A stretch of 64,000 bases of DNA from Aeromicrobium panaciterrae (GTDB lineage Bacteria > Actinomycetota > Actinomycetes > Propionibacteriales > Nocardioidaceae): NCBI RefSeq assembly GCF_031457275.1, contig NZ_JAVDWH010000001.1, positions 558,001 to 622,000 of the forward strand, in the 5' to 3' direction. The stretch's first letter is position 1; every line of letters begins with the position of its first letter. The notes below the pieces were generated by a model. It did no database searches and was not told where the DNA came from. It worked only from the letters and a program-made list of their open reading frames with translations. The position numbers were made by a program, and so were the translations under genes. This document shows, one piece after another, positions 25,943 to 34,811 of this stretch.

Positions 25943-27436
25943 GTGATCGATGAGGCGTACGTCCCGCATCTGCGCGCCGCGCTGACCCGCGCTGGCTTCA
26001 CTGTCGACAACGTCTTTGCGCTGATCGGCGAGGAAGCGCATCACGCTCTCGCGCGCAACCAGGTCGCTCCAGCCTTGCGCGCTACGACCGGCCGTGGAGA
26101 CCTCGCCACGTTGGTACGGCAGTTTGCGCTCCAGGTCCCGGTCGACCGACGCCGCGTCGATGCCGCGCTCCCGGATCTCGTTGAACCACTTGCCGCCGCC
26201 AACATGCTGCAACTGTCGGGCGACGAGGTCCGCGCGTTGGTCGACATCAGACCGTACGGAGATGAGTCGCACGACTGGTGGATCGTCTGCGACTCGACGC
26301 CGGGGCTCAATGGCCCGCAGGGCGTGATGAACCCCGAGCACGTGCTGGGGATCAGCGAGGCATCGTCATCGCTGGCGCAGCTGACCGTACGTGAACCGGT
26401 CGGCCGAGCACTCGACCTCGGCACCGGCTGTGGTGTGCAGGCGCTGCACCTCGCCCAGCACTCGGGCATCGTCGTCGCGACAGACGTCAATCCCCGCGCG
26501 TTGCAGATGGCGCGACTGACGGCATCACTCAACGAGCTCGACATCGACGTACGTGACGGCAGCCTGTTCGACCCGGTGGCGGGTGAGAAGTTCGACCTGA
26601 TCGCCACGAACCCACCCTTCGTGATCTCACCTCCTGGCGCCGACGTGCTCGTCTACCGCGACTCGGGGATGCCCGGCGACAGCGTCGTACGCCATCTCGT
26701 CGAGAACGCCGCAACGTACCTCAACGACGGTGGGTGGTGCCAGATCCTCGCCAACTGGGCGCACCACGACGGCCGCGACTGGCAGGCGGATCTCGACGAG
26801 TGGTTCGCGGGGAGCCCGCTCGATTCGTGGGTCCTGCAACGTGAACTCGTCGATCCGTCCGAGTACGTCGAGATGTGGCTGGCCGACGCTGGACTGAACA
26901 CCGCGCCTGACTACATCCAGCGCTACGACGCCTGGCTCGACTGGTTCGCCAGCGAACGCATCGATGCGGTCGGCTTCGGCTGGCTGAGCATGCGGCGTAC
27001 GGATGAAGCCCCGACGCGACTCTTCGAGGAGTGGACGGGCGAGATCGCACCGCCGATCGGACCAACCGTCGCGGCATGGGGTCACCGCGTCGATGTGATG
27101 CGACATCTCGAAGACACAGACCTGCTCGACCGTGCCTGGAAGCATGCTCCCGACCTGGTCGAGGAGACCCGAGGTCCAGTGGGCGCAGAGCACCCCGAAT
27201 CCATCGTGCTCCGCCTGCAACAGGGCGTACGCCGTGCACGGCAGGTCGACACGGTCGAAGCCGGACTCGTCAGCGCCAGTGATGGCGACCTCACGGCCGG
27301 GCAGATCCTCGACGCTCTAGCGATGTTGCTCGAGCGCGATGCCGGTGAGCTGCGCTCGACGTACGCGTTGTCGGTACGACAGCTCGTCGAGGACGGCTTC
27401 CTGTTGCCCCACCAGCCCGCAAAGATGCGCGCCTAG
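25943..27436 (+). CDS. Class I methyltransferase, HemK/RsmC-like with N-terminal extension
   Basis: A 497-aa protein. An N-terminal domain of about 150 residues precedes the Rossmann fold with motif I LDLGTGCGVQALHLAQHS and motif IV NPPFVISPP; the latter is found in methyltransferases acting on planar nitrogen, such as PrmC, RsmC or RlmG. The C-terminal about 200 residues are actinobacteria-type and unassigned. GTG at 25943 is chosen over 25937 because AGAAGG fits its spacing. Target may be rRNA or protein glutamine. It ends overlapping the convergent MFS gene. Confidence 0.78.
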   Translation: MIDEAYVPHLRAALTRAGFTVDNVFALIGEEAHHALARNQVAPALRATTGRGDLATLVRQFALQVPVDRRRVDAALPDLVEPLAAANMLQLSGDEVRALVDIRPYGDESHDWWIVCDSTPGLNGPQGVMNPEHVLGISEASSSLAQLTVREPVGRALDLGTGCGVQALHLAQHSGIVVATDVNPRALQMARLTASLNELDIDVRDGSLFDPVAGEKFDLIATNPPFVISPPGADVLVYRDSGMPGDSVVRHLVENAATYLNDGGWCQILANWAHHDGRDWQADLDEWFAGSPLDSWVLQRELVDPSEYVEMWLADAGLNTAPDYIQRYDAWLDWFASERIDAVGFGWLSMRRTDEAPTRLFEEWTGEIAPPIGPTVAAWGHRVDVMRHLEDTDLLDRAWKHAPDLVEETRGPVGAEHPESIVLRLQQGVRRARQVDTVEAGLVSASDGDLTAGQILDALAMLLERDAGELRSTYALSVRQLVEDGFLLPHQPAKMRA

Positions 27437-28644
27437 CCGGCGGGCGTCTCCTCGATGGAGTGGCTGTCGGGTTTGAAGGCCGGGAGCAACTGACCGCCCC
27501 AGGCCAGTAGTGCGATGGCCGTGGCGATGAGGCCGCCAACCACAAAGCCGCCCCAAGCGCCGACCTCATCGATCGCAACGCCGATGATCGGAGAGCTTGC
27601 CGCTCCGCCGATCATGAACGACGTGCCCTGCCAGCCCATGGCTTCACCGCGACGATCCTCGGGCGTGAGCTTCGCGATCCACTCGGTCGCCGCTGTCATG
27701 GTCGGCGCGCACAGGAAACCGGTCGGGATGACCCACAGCGACAGCGACCAGACCTCGCTGCCGAGTCCGACAGGGATTGTCGTCAGTCCGAGCGCGAGCA
27801 ATAGATAGGTGGGTCGGATCGACTTGTTGAGCGATCCGTAGATCACGCCGCCAATCAACGACGACAAGCCCCACAGGCCGTACGTGAACCCGATCGATCC
27901 CACGTGGTCGATCTCGCGCAGCTGAGCGACGATGCCGAGGTCGGTGCCTATCAGCGCTGCCAGCGTGCCGCCGGAGATGAGAAAGAGGAACGCGAGGGGA
28001 ACCGACATCCACGGGCCCTTGGGTCCCGAGGATTCGACGACCGGCTCGTCCGGGTCAACGGCCGAGCGGGTGGGCGGGTTGAGGCGCAGGAACATCAGTC
28101 CTGCCACGACCTCAGTCATGCCGATCGCGAACAACGCCCAGGCGGCACTCGCCTGCGTCACCAGGACGACGCCGACGGCGGGACCAATGATGAAGCTGGC
28201 TTCGGCAACGACGCTGTCGGCCGAGAAGGCCGTGCGTCTCAGCCGTTCTTCGACCATGACGCTGAGCGACAGACGCACGATCGAGAAGATCGGGATGAGG
28301 AACAGACCCATCACGAACGAGAGCGGGACCAGCAACGCATAAGAAGTGGAGAGAGCGGCGATCGGATAGAGCACGCCGACCGCGACGATCGACGGAATGA
28401 TCGCCCGGCGCATGCCGAGCTTGTCGATCAGGCGTCCGCGCCATGGCGATCCGACTCCGGCGCCGATGGTGGAGGCGGCCGCCACGATGCCGGCCTGAGC
28501 GTAGGTGCCATCCAGTGGACCGACGACGAAAAGGGTGAAAACCAGGGGAGCCGCCATGGCCGGTATGCGGGCAAAGAACGCTGCAACAAACAGCGTTCGT
28601 ACGGGTCTGTCAGCCCACAACTCTGCGTATCCCCGGAATCCCAC
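27433..28644 (-). CDS. MFS transporter
   Basis: A 403-aa permease with about 12 hydrophobic segments and a central charged loop (LRLNPPTRSAVDPDEP). The GSPWRGRLIDKLGMRRA stretch near residues 65-81 corresponds to the conserved MFS loop 2-3 signature (GxxxDRxGRR). Proton-driven efflux of small molecules is usual for the family; substrate unknown. Single gene, convergent with the methyltransferase and divergent from topA. Confidence 0.85.
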   Translation of the reverse strand: MGFRGYAELWADRPVRTLFVAAFFARIPAMAAPLVFTLFVVGPLDGTYAQAGIVAAASTIGAGVGSPWRGRLIDKLGMRRAIIPSIVAVGVLYPIAALSTSYALLVPLSFVMGLFLIPIFSIVRLSLSVMVEERLRRTAFSADSVVAEASFIIGPAVGVVLVTQASAAWALFAIGMTEVVAGLMFLRLNPPTRSAVDPDEPVVESSGPKGPWMSVPLAFLFLISGGTLAALIGTDLGIVAQLREIDHVGSIGFTYGLWGLSSLIGGVIYGSLNKSIRPTYLLLALGLTTIPVGLGSEVWSLSLWVIPTGFLCAPTMTAATEWIAKLTPEDRRGEAMGWQGTSFMIGGAASSPIIGVAIDEVGAWGGFVVGGLIATAIALLAWGGQLLPAFKPDSHSIEETPAG

Positions 28645-28755
28645 CGACCCATCCTCGCACCACGCGGGGACAGGACCGTTTCACAGATCGTTGACCGTAC
28701 GCGCTACGGTGTGCCTCGTCTGATCTAAGAAACATTCGAACCGCGGAGAGAATTC

Positions 28756-31431
28756 TTGACCACCCTCGTCATTGTCGAGTCACCCAACAAGGTCGCCAGC
28801 ATTGCTGGCTACCTCGGCGACGGCTATGTCGTGGACTCCTCGGTCGGTCACATCCGCGATCTACCCAAGGGCGCCGACCAGGTGCCAGCCAAATTCAAGG
28901 GCGAGCCGTGGGCGCGCCTGGGTGTCGATGTTGATCACGACTTCGAGCCGATCTACGTCGTGTCGCCCGAGAAGAAGCAGCAGATGGCGAAGCTCAAGAA
29001 GCTTCTCAAGGATGCTGACGAACTCGTACTCGCAACCGATGAGGACCGCGAGGGCGAGGCCATCGCGTGGCACCTGCTTGATGAGCTCAAGCCGACCGTG
29101 CCGGTCAAGCGCATCGTCTTCAACGAGATCACTCGTGACGCCATCCAGTACGCGATCGCCAACCCGCGCGATGTCGACATGGACTTGGTCGACGCACAGG
29201 AGACGCGCCGCATCCTCGACCGCCTCTACGGCTACGAGGTCAGCCCGGTTCTGTGGAAGAAGGTCATGAGCGGCCTGTCCGCCGGCCGCGTGCAGTCCGT
29301 CGCCACCCGCCTTGTTGTCGAGCGCGAACGCGAGCGTATGGCGTTCAAGGTCGCCTCCTACTGGGACCTCGAGGCAACGTTCGATGCTGGCGAGGGCTTC
29401 GACCCGCGCCAGTTCCCGGCCAAGCTCAGCAGCGTCGATGGCCTGCGCGTTGCTTCCGGCACACACTTCGACAACTCCGGCGCACTGACGTCCGACAAGG
29501 TTGTCCATCTCGACGAGGCGAAGGCAGGTGCGCTGGCCGATGGTCTGCGCGACCAGCCGTTCACGATCCGATCGGTTGAGTCCAAGCCCTACACGCGCAA
29601 GCCATACGCGCCGTTCCGTACGACGACGATGCAGCAGGAAGCGTCTCGCAAGTTCGGCTTCGGGGCCGCTCGTACGATGCAGGTCGCCCAGCGCCTGTAC
29701 GAGGGCGGACACATTACTTATATGCGTACCGACTCGACGACGCTGTCGCAGACCGCACTCACCGCGGCCCGCGCCCAGGTCACCGAGCTCTATGGCGGCG
29801 ACTACCTGCCCGCCGAGCCGCGCGTCTACGCCAGCAAGGTCAAGAACGCGCAGGAGGCGCACGAAGCGATCCGCCCGGCGGGCGAACGCTTCAAGACTCC
29901 TGACCAGACCGGCCTGCGTGGTGACGAGCTCCGGCTGTACGAGCTCATCTGGAAGCGCACCATCGCCTCGCAGATGATGGACGCCAAGGGCAACTCGGTG
30001 TCGATCCGCATTGGCGCCACCGCGACCACCGGTGAGGACGCTCTGTTCTCCGCTTCGGGTCGCACCATCACGTTCTACGGATTCCTCAAGGCGTACGTCG
30101 AGTCCAGCGATGACACCGAAGCCGAGGGTGACGACCAGCAGACCAAGCTGCCCAACGTCATCGAAGGTCAGACGGTCACGGCTGCCGAGCTCGGCAAGGC
30201 CGGCCACGAGACCAAGCCGCCCGCGCGATTCACCGAAGCCAGCCTCATCAGCGAGCTGGAGACCCGCGAGATCGGCCGCCCGTCGACGTATGCGTCGATC
30301 GTCGGCACGATCCAGAACCGCGGCTACGTCTATAAGAAGGGCACGGCTCTGGTGCCGGCCTGGATCGCGTTCTCGGTCATTCGCCTGATGGAGCAGCACT
30401 TCGGCAGGCTCATCGAATACACCTTCACCGCTGAACTCGAAGGCGTTCTCGACGATGTCGCCGGCGGCCGGGAAGATCGCGTCGCTGTACTCACCAGCTT
30501 CTGGGTCGGGGAGGGCGAGGGCAACACCGGCCTCAAGCGCCTCGTCGAGAACCTGCCTGACATCGACGCCCGCGGACTCGCGACGTTCCCGCTCGGGGAC
30601 GAGATCGACCTTCGCGTCGGCCGCTACGGACCGTACGTCGAGGGCCCGCCGTTCACCGAAGACGACGAAGGCAAGCGCGTTCCGACGCGCGCCAACGTTC
30701 CCGAGGATCTCCCGCCTGACGAGCTGACGCTCGACAAGGCCAAGGAGCTGCTGGCAACGCCGGCCGGCCTTGAGAAGGAGCTCGGCGACCACCCCGATAC
30801 GGGTCTCGCGATTGTCGCCAAGAACGGTCGCTTCGGCGCCTACGTCACCGAGGCGCTGCCTGAGGATGCCAAGAAGGCCGACAAGCCACGTACGGCGAGC
30901 CTCTTCGCGTCGATGACCCTCGACACCATCACGCTCGACGAAGCTGTGCAGCTGCTCAGGCTCCCTCGCGTCATCTACACCGAGGAAGACGGCACCGAGG
31001 TCACAGCGCAGAACGGTCGTTACGGTCCCTACCTCAAGAAGGGCACTGACTCTCGCTCGCTCGAGCGCGAAGATCAGCTCCTCACGATCACTGAGGAAGA
31101 GGTGCGGGCGATCTACCTGCAGCCCAAGACGTACGGCCGCCGCGCGGCAGCCGCACCGCTCAAGGAGCTCGGGACAGACCCCGTCAGCGAGCGACCGGTT
31201 GTGGCCAAGGACGGTCGCTTCGGCATGTACGTCACCGACGGCGAGTACAACGCGACTCTTCGCAAGGACGACTCGCTTGAGGACCTGACGCCGGAGCGAG
31301 CGTACGAACTGCTCGCCGAACGGCGCGCCAAGGGTCCAGCTAAGAAGGCGGCCAAGCGCCCGGCCAAGAAGGCCGCGAAGAAGACCGCCAAGAAGACGAC
31401 GGCCAAGAAAGCTGCAGCCAAGAAGGCCTGA
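28756..31431 (+). CDS. topA: DNA topoisomerase I
   Basis: An 891-aa type IA topoisomerase. The N-terminal Toprim domain has IVESPNKVASI and DEDREGEAIAWHL; the catalytic Tyr lies in ITYMRTDSTTLS. The C-terminal region has repeated actinobacterial modules (GRYGPYVEG, NGRFGAYV, NGRYGPYLKKG, DGRFGMYVTDG) and a Lys/Ala-rich tail (AKKAAKRPAKKAAKK-like), which promotes processivity in mycobacterial TopA. The TTG start at 28756 follows GCGGAGAG. The long antisense frames over this gene are shadows. Confidence 0.96.
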   Translation: MTTLVIVESPNKVASIAGYLGDGYVVDSSVGHIRDLPKGADQVPAKFKGEPWARLGVDVDHDFEPIYVVSPEKKQQMAKLKKLLKDADELVLATDEDREGEAIAWHLLDELKPTVPVKRIVFNEITRDAIQYAIANPRDVDMDLVDAQETRRILDRLYGYEVSPVLWKKVMSGLSAGRVQSVATRLVVERERERMAFKVASYWDLEATFDAGEGFDPRQFPAKLSSVDGLRVASGTHFDNSGALTSDKVVHLDEAKAGALADGLRDQPFTIRSVESKPYTRKPYAPFRTTTMQQEASRKFGFGAARTMQVAQRLYEGGHITYMRTDSTTLSQTALTAARAQVTELYGGDYLPAEPRVYASKVKNAQEAHEAIRPAGERFKTPDQTGLRGDELRLYELIWKRTIASQMMDAKGNSVSIRIGATATTGEDALFSASGRTITFYGFLKAYVESSDDTEAEGDDQQTKLPNVIEGQTVTAAELGKAGHETKPPARFTEASLISELETREIGRPSTYASIVGTIQNRGYVYKKGTALVPAWIAFSVIRLMEQHFGRLIEYTFTAELEGVLDDVAGGREDRVAVLTSFWVGEGEGNTGLKRLVENLPDIDARGLATFPLGDEIDLRVGRYGPYVEGPPFTEDDEGKRVPTRANVPEDLPPDELTLDKAKELLATPAGLEKELGDHPDTGLAIVAKNGRFGAYVTEALPEDAKKADKPRTASLFASMTLDTITLDEAVQLLRLPRVIYTEEDGTEVTAQNGRYGPYLKKGTDSRSLEREDQLLTITEEEVRAIYLQPKTYGRRAAAAPLKELGTDPVSERPVVAKDGRFGMYVTDGEYNATLRKDDSLEDLTPERAYELLAERRAKGPAKKAAKRPAKKAAKKTAKKTTAKKAAAKKA

Positions 31432-31436
31432 CTGGC

Positions 31437-32591
31437 ATGATCCGACCGCTGATCCGTCCGCTCGCTCCGCGCGATCCTCACGAGGAGCATCGCACCGCTT
31501 CACCGCTCGAGCTGTTCACCGATCTTTGCTACGTCGTCGCGATCGCACAGGGAGCGCTGACCCTCGAGCACGAGATTGCGGCGGGCCACCCAGCCCACGG
31601 CCTCATCTGGTTCTCGGTGTCGTTCTTCGCGATCTTCTGGGCCTGGCTCAACTTCGTGTGGTTCAACTCGGCGTACGACTCCGACGACACGATCAGCCGG
31701 TTGCTCACCTTGCTGCAGATCTTCGGATCACTTGTCCTTGCGGCGGGTGTGCCGAAGATCTTCGAGGAAGACTTCACGCTCGGGATCATCGGCTACGTCA
31801 TCATGCGGATCGGCCTGGTGCTGATGTGGTTGCGCGCTTCGGCGGGTCATCCGGAACGTCGTCGTACAGCGCTTCGGTACGCATACGGGCTGATTGCCGT
31901 GCAGGCAGGTTGGGTCGCTGCGTTGCTCGTGACCGGCGGACACCTTCCGCTGTGGCTGTTCATCGTCGGCGTCGCGCTCGACTTCGGAGTGCCGTTCTAT
32001 GCCGAGCTTGCCGGGACGACGCCGTGGCATCCGCACCATATCGCCGAGCGCTATGGCCTGATGTTCATCATCGTGCTGGGCGAGATGATCTTGTCGGTCA
32101 CCCTCGCGCTGCGAGTTGCCTTCGACGAGAAGGACCCGCCGATGGAGTTGTGGTTCGTCGTGGCCGGTGGCGTGCTCGTGACGTTCTGCGCGTGGTGGCT
32201 CTACTTCTCCCGCGACAACTCCAGCATCCTGACTGGCAACGACGTCGGGTACGTGTGGGGCTTCGGTCACTATGTGATCTTCGGGTCGGCTGCGGCAATC
32301 GGCGCTGGGTTGGCGGTGCGGATTGCGTACTACGGAGACCACGCCGAGGTCAGCGACCTGGTCAGCAGCGCTTTCGTGACGGGACCGGTGGCTGCGTTCC
32401 TGCTCATGCTGTGGGTCATCTGTGTGCGGCTGCATGACCCGTCACTGCGTACGGCGATCCCGTTCGTGGCGGCTGTCATCGCGCTCGTTGCGGTCACCTT
32501 CGTGCCCTACTCCGAGCTGTGGGCCGGCGTGATCTTCGTGATCCTGTTGGTCGCCGTATTGCGAAGGACTCCTGTCAGCGCCTCCGCCTAG
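31437..32591 (+). CDS. Low-temperature requirement A-like membrane protein
   Basis: A 384-aa LtrA-family membrane protein with about nine to ten transmembrane segments. The N terminus (HRTASPLELFTDLCYVVAIAQ) matches the family start, where TPLELFFDLVFVxA is typical. It begins five bases after topA stops, so it may be read from the topA message. Its biochemical role is not known in most bacteria. Confidence 0.85.
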   Translation: MIRPLIRPLAPRDPHEEHRTASPLELFTDLCYVVAIAQGALTLEHEIAAGHPAHGLIWFSVSFFAIFWAWLNFVWFNSAYDSDDTISRLLTLLQIFGSLVLAAGVPKIFEEDFTLGIIGYVIMRIGLVLMWLRASAGHPERRRTALRYAYGLIAVQAGWVAALLVTGGHLPLWLFIVGVALDFGVPFYAELAGTTPWHPHHIAERYGLMFIIVLGEMILSVTLALRVAFDEKDPPMELWFVVAGGVLVTFCAWWLYFSRDNSSILTGNDVGYVWGFGHYVIFGSAAAIGAGLAVRIAYYGDHAEVSDLVSSAFVTGPVAAFLLMLWVICVRLHDPSLRTAIPFVAAVIALVAVTFVPYSELWAGVIFVILLVAVLRRTPVSASA

Positions 32592-32594
32592 GTT
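32589..32594 (+). promoter_or_regulatory. Candidate -10 box of the YjbR-like gene
   Basis: TAGGTT ends six nucleotides before ATG 32601. It overlaps the LtrA stop codon. Confidence 0.35.
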
Positions 32595-32600
32595 GGACGT

Positions 32601-33017
32601 ATGGCTGACGTCCCCGTCCCGCCGGAGTTCCTCGATCGCGTGCGTGCGATCTGCATGGCGCTGCCCGATGCGTACGAAGAGCGCGCGTGGATCGGTGTGC
32701 GATGGCGCGTCCGCAAGCGCACCTTCGCGCACGTCGTGACGATCGAGGAGGACGGACCGGCGTCGTTCCGGAAGGCATTCGATGTCGACGGCGAGACGAC
32801 AGTCGTGACGTTCCGCGCAGTCCACGAGGAGCGTGAGGCGCTGACGAACCAGGGCAAACCGTTCTACAGTGCCGACTGGGGACGGCACGCGATGGGCATG
32901 CTGCTCGACGACGACACCGACTGGGCTGAAGTCGAGGAGCTACTCACCGACAGCTTCTGCATGATGGCGCCTCGCAAGCTGGCAGTACTCGTCCGCGACG
33001 TGGGCCCACCCGGTTAG
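32601..33017 (+). CDS. MmcQ/YjbR-family protein
   Basis: A 138-aa single-domain protein. EFLDRVRAICMALPDAYEE at the N terminus and HAMGMLLDDDTDWAEVEELLTDSF..MAPRKLA at the C terminus are typical of the YjbR/CyaY-like DNA-binding fold. Family members are small, soluble and of unclear role. A separate -10 box suggests its own promoter. Confidence 0.82.
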   Translation: MADVPVPPEFLDRVRAICMALPDAYEERAWIGVRWRVRKRTFAHVVTIEEDGPASFRKAFDVDGETTVVTFRAVHEEREALTNQGKPFYSADWGRHAMGMLLDDDTDWAEVEELLTDSFCMMAPRKLAVLVRDVGPPG

Positions 33018-33020
33018 GCT
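33015..33020 (+). promoter_or_regulatory. Candidate -10 box of tmk
   Basis: TAGGCT ends seven nucleotides before ATG 33028, overlapping the stop of the upstream gene. Confidence 0.35.
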
Positions 33021-33027
33021 CCACACC

Positions 33028-33669
33028 ATGGATCCGCTCTTCACCGACACCGGGGTGTTCCTCGCCCTCGAGGGTGGGGAGGGGTCCGGCAAATCCACGC
33101 AGGCGGCCCTGCTCGTCGAGTGGCTTGAGTCGCTGGGCCACCGCGTCCTGCTGACCCGTGAGCCCGGTGGCACCGAGGTCGGCAAAATCTTGCGCCATAT
33201 CGTCCTCGACAACGACACGGGTGAGCTGTCCCCGCGTACTGAGGTCCTTCTGTACGCCGCCGACAAGGCTGAGCACGTCGACATGGTCGTGCTGCCTGCA
33301 CTCGCTGACGGAGCCGTCGTGCTCACCGATCGCTACGTCGATTCGACGCTCGCCTACCAAGGCGCCGGCCGCAATCTCGACATCGCCGAGGTCGAGCACA
33401 TTGCGCGCTGGGCCACCTCGTCGCTTCGTCCGCATCTGACGATCGTCCTCGACATCGACCCGGCAATCGGACATGCGCGGTTCGAGGGCGCCGACCGCAT
33501 CGAGTCTGAACCGTTGGAGTTCCACCAACGCGTACGCGCACACTTCCTGGAGCTGGCCGCTGCCGATCCGGCGCACTATCTCGTCGTCGGTGGTGGTGGC
33601 ACTCCCGAAGAGATCCACGCCGACATCAGGACCGCAGTTGAGCCATGGCTCGGTCAGGCTCACCCATGA
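33028..33669 (+). CDS. tmk: Thymidylate kinase
   Basis: A 213-aa dTMP kinase: P-loop GGEGSGKST, TREPGGTEVG, and the DRY motif TDRYVDSTLAYQGAGR. It phosphorylates dTMP to dTDP. Its stop overlaps the holB ATG (ATGA), a pairing conserved in many bacteria. Confidence 0.95.
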   Translation: MDPLFTDTGVFLALEGGEGSGKSTQAALLVEWLESLGHRVLLTREPGGTEVGKILRHIVLDNDTGELSPRTEVLLYAADKAEHVDMVVLPALADGAVVLTDRYVDSTLAYQGAGRNLDIAEVEHIARWATSSLRPHLTIVLDIDPAIGHARFEGADRIESEPLEFHQRVRAHFLELAAADPAHYLVVGGGGTPEEIHADIRTAVEPWLGQAHP

Positions 33670-34811
33670 GCGTCTGGTCTGACCTGGTCGGCCAGGAGCC
33701 GGTAGTCGAGATCCTCAAGGACGCGGTTGCGTCCGCAGGCGGCGAAGGCCGCTCGATGACCCACGCCTGGCTGTTCACCGGTCCTCCCGGGTCTGGCCGC
33801 TCCAACGCGGCGGGTGCCTTCGCAGCTGCACTGCAATGTGAGCAGGGCGGCTGCGGCGAGTGCCATTCCTGCACCACAGCGCACGCTGGCAGCCATCCCG
33901 ACATCACGATCATCCGTACCGACGGACTGTCGATTGGCACCGACGTGGCCCGCGAGTACGTACGCAAGTCGGCCCTGCGGCCTGCGCTCGGTCGCTGGCA
34001 GGTGCTGATCGTCGAGGATGCCGATCGACTCACCGACCAGGCTGCCAATGCGTTGCTCAAGGCGATCGAAGAGCCGTCCAAACACACGATCTGGATGCTC
34101 TGTGCGCCCGCGGTTGAGGACGTCATCATCACGATCCGTTCGCGTTGCCGCCCGGTACTGCTTCGTACGCCATCCGCCACGGCGATTGCGGGTCTTCTGG
34201 TCGAACGCGACGGCATTGAGCCGGCGCTGGCTTCTGCCGCTGCTGCGGCCTCGCAGGGACATATCGGCCGAGCCCGCGGACTTGCCAAGGATCCGGCCGC
34301 ACGCGAGCGTCGCCGGGCGATCCTCGCCCTGCCTGTGTCGCTACGCGACCTGGGCGACTGCCTCGCGGCGGCCCAGACGATCAACGATGCAGCTGCGGCC
34401 CGAGCTGCAGAGGTCGGCGACGCGGCTGATGAGCGAGAGCTCGCTGACCTGCGCCAGGGCTGGGGAGTCGAGGAACGAGGCCGACGCCCGGCGGGCTACT
34501 CGGGGGCGCTGTCGACGCTCGAGAAGGACCAGAAGCGCCGTCGTACGCGACTTGCCCGCGACTCGATCGATGGGGTTCTCCTCGATCTGCTGTCGTTCTG
34601 CCGCGATGTGCTCGCCGTCCAGTGCGCAACCGGGACCGATCTGATCAATGCCGATGTCGTCGACGACATCAATACGGTGGCGCGGATGTGGACGCCCGAA
34701 TCGACCATCGGGATGATCGATGCCATCGTCGAGTGCCGTGAGTCGCTCACGGCAAATGCTGCTCCGCTGCTTGCTCTCGAACGAATGATGATGGGACTTC
34801 GCCAGACATGA
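33666..34811 (+). CDS. holB: DNA polymerase III subunit delta'
   Basis: A 381-aa clamp-loader subunit. It starts MSVWSDLVGQEPVVEIL, then has the P-loop region HAWLFTGPPGSGRSNAA (Lys replaced by Arg, as usual in delta'), a Cys-rich zinc module (CEQGGCGECHSC), and LIVEDADRLTDQAANALLK. Start chosen at the ATGA overlap with tmk rather than the longer frame at 33645. Its stop overlaps the next gene (ATGA). Confidence 0.93.
   Translation: MSVWSDLVGQEPVVEILKDAVASAGGEGRSMTHAWLFTGPPGSGRSNAAGAFAAALQCEQGGCGECHSCTTAHAGSHPDITIIRTDGLSIGTDVAREYVRKSALRPALGRWQVLIVEDADRLTDQAANALLKAIEEPSKHTIWMLCAPAVEDVIITIRSRCRPVLLRTPSATAIAGLLVERDGIEPALASAAAAASQGHIGRARGLAKDPAARERRRAILALPVSLRDLGDCLAAAQTINDAAAARAAEVGDAADERELADLRQGWGVEERGRRPAGYSGALSTLEKDQKRRRTRLARDSIDGVLLDLLSFCRDVLAVQCATGTDLINADVVDDINTVARMWTPESTIGMIDAIVECRESLTANAAPLLALERMMMGLRQT

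Noticed and set aside
28861..31503. 880-aa ORF antisense to topA
   Set aside because: High-GC shadow frame with no domain pattern; the plus strand has every TopA motif.
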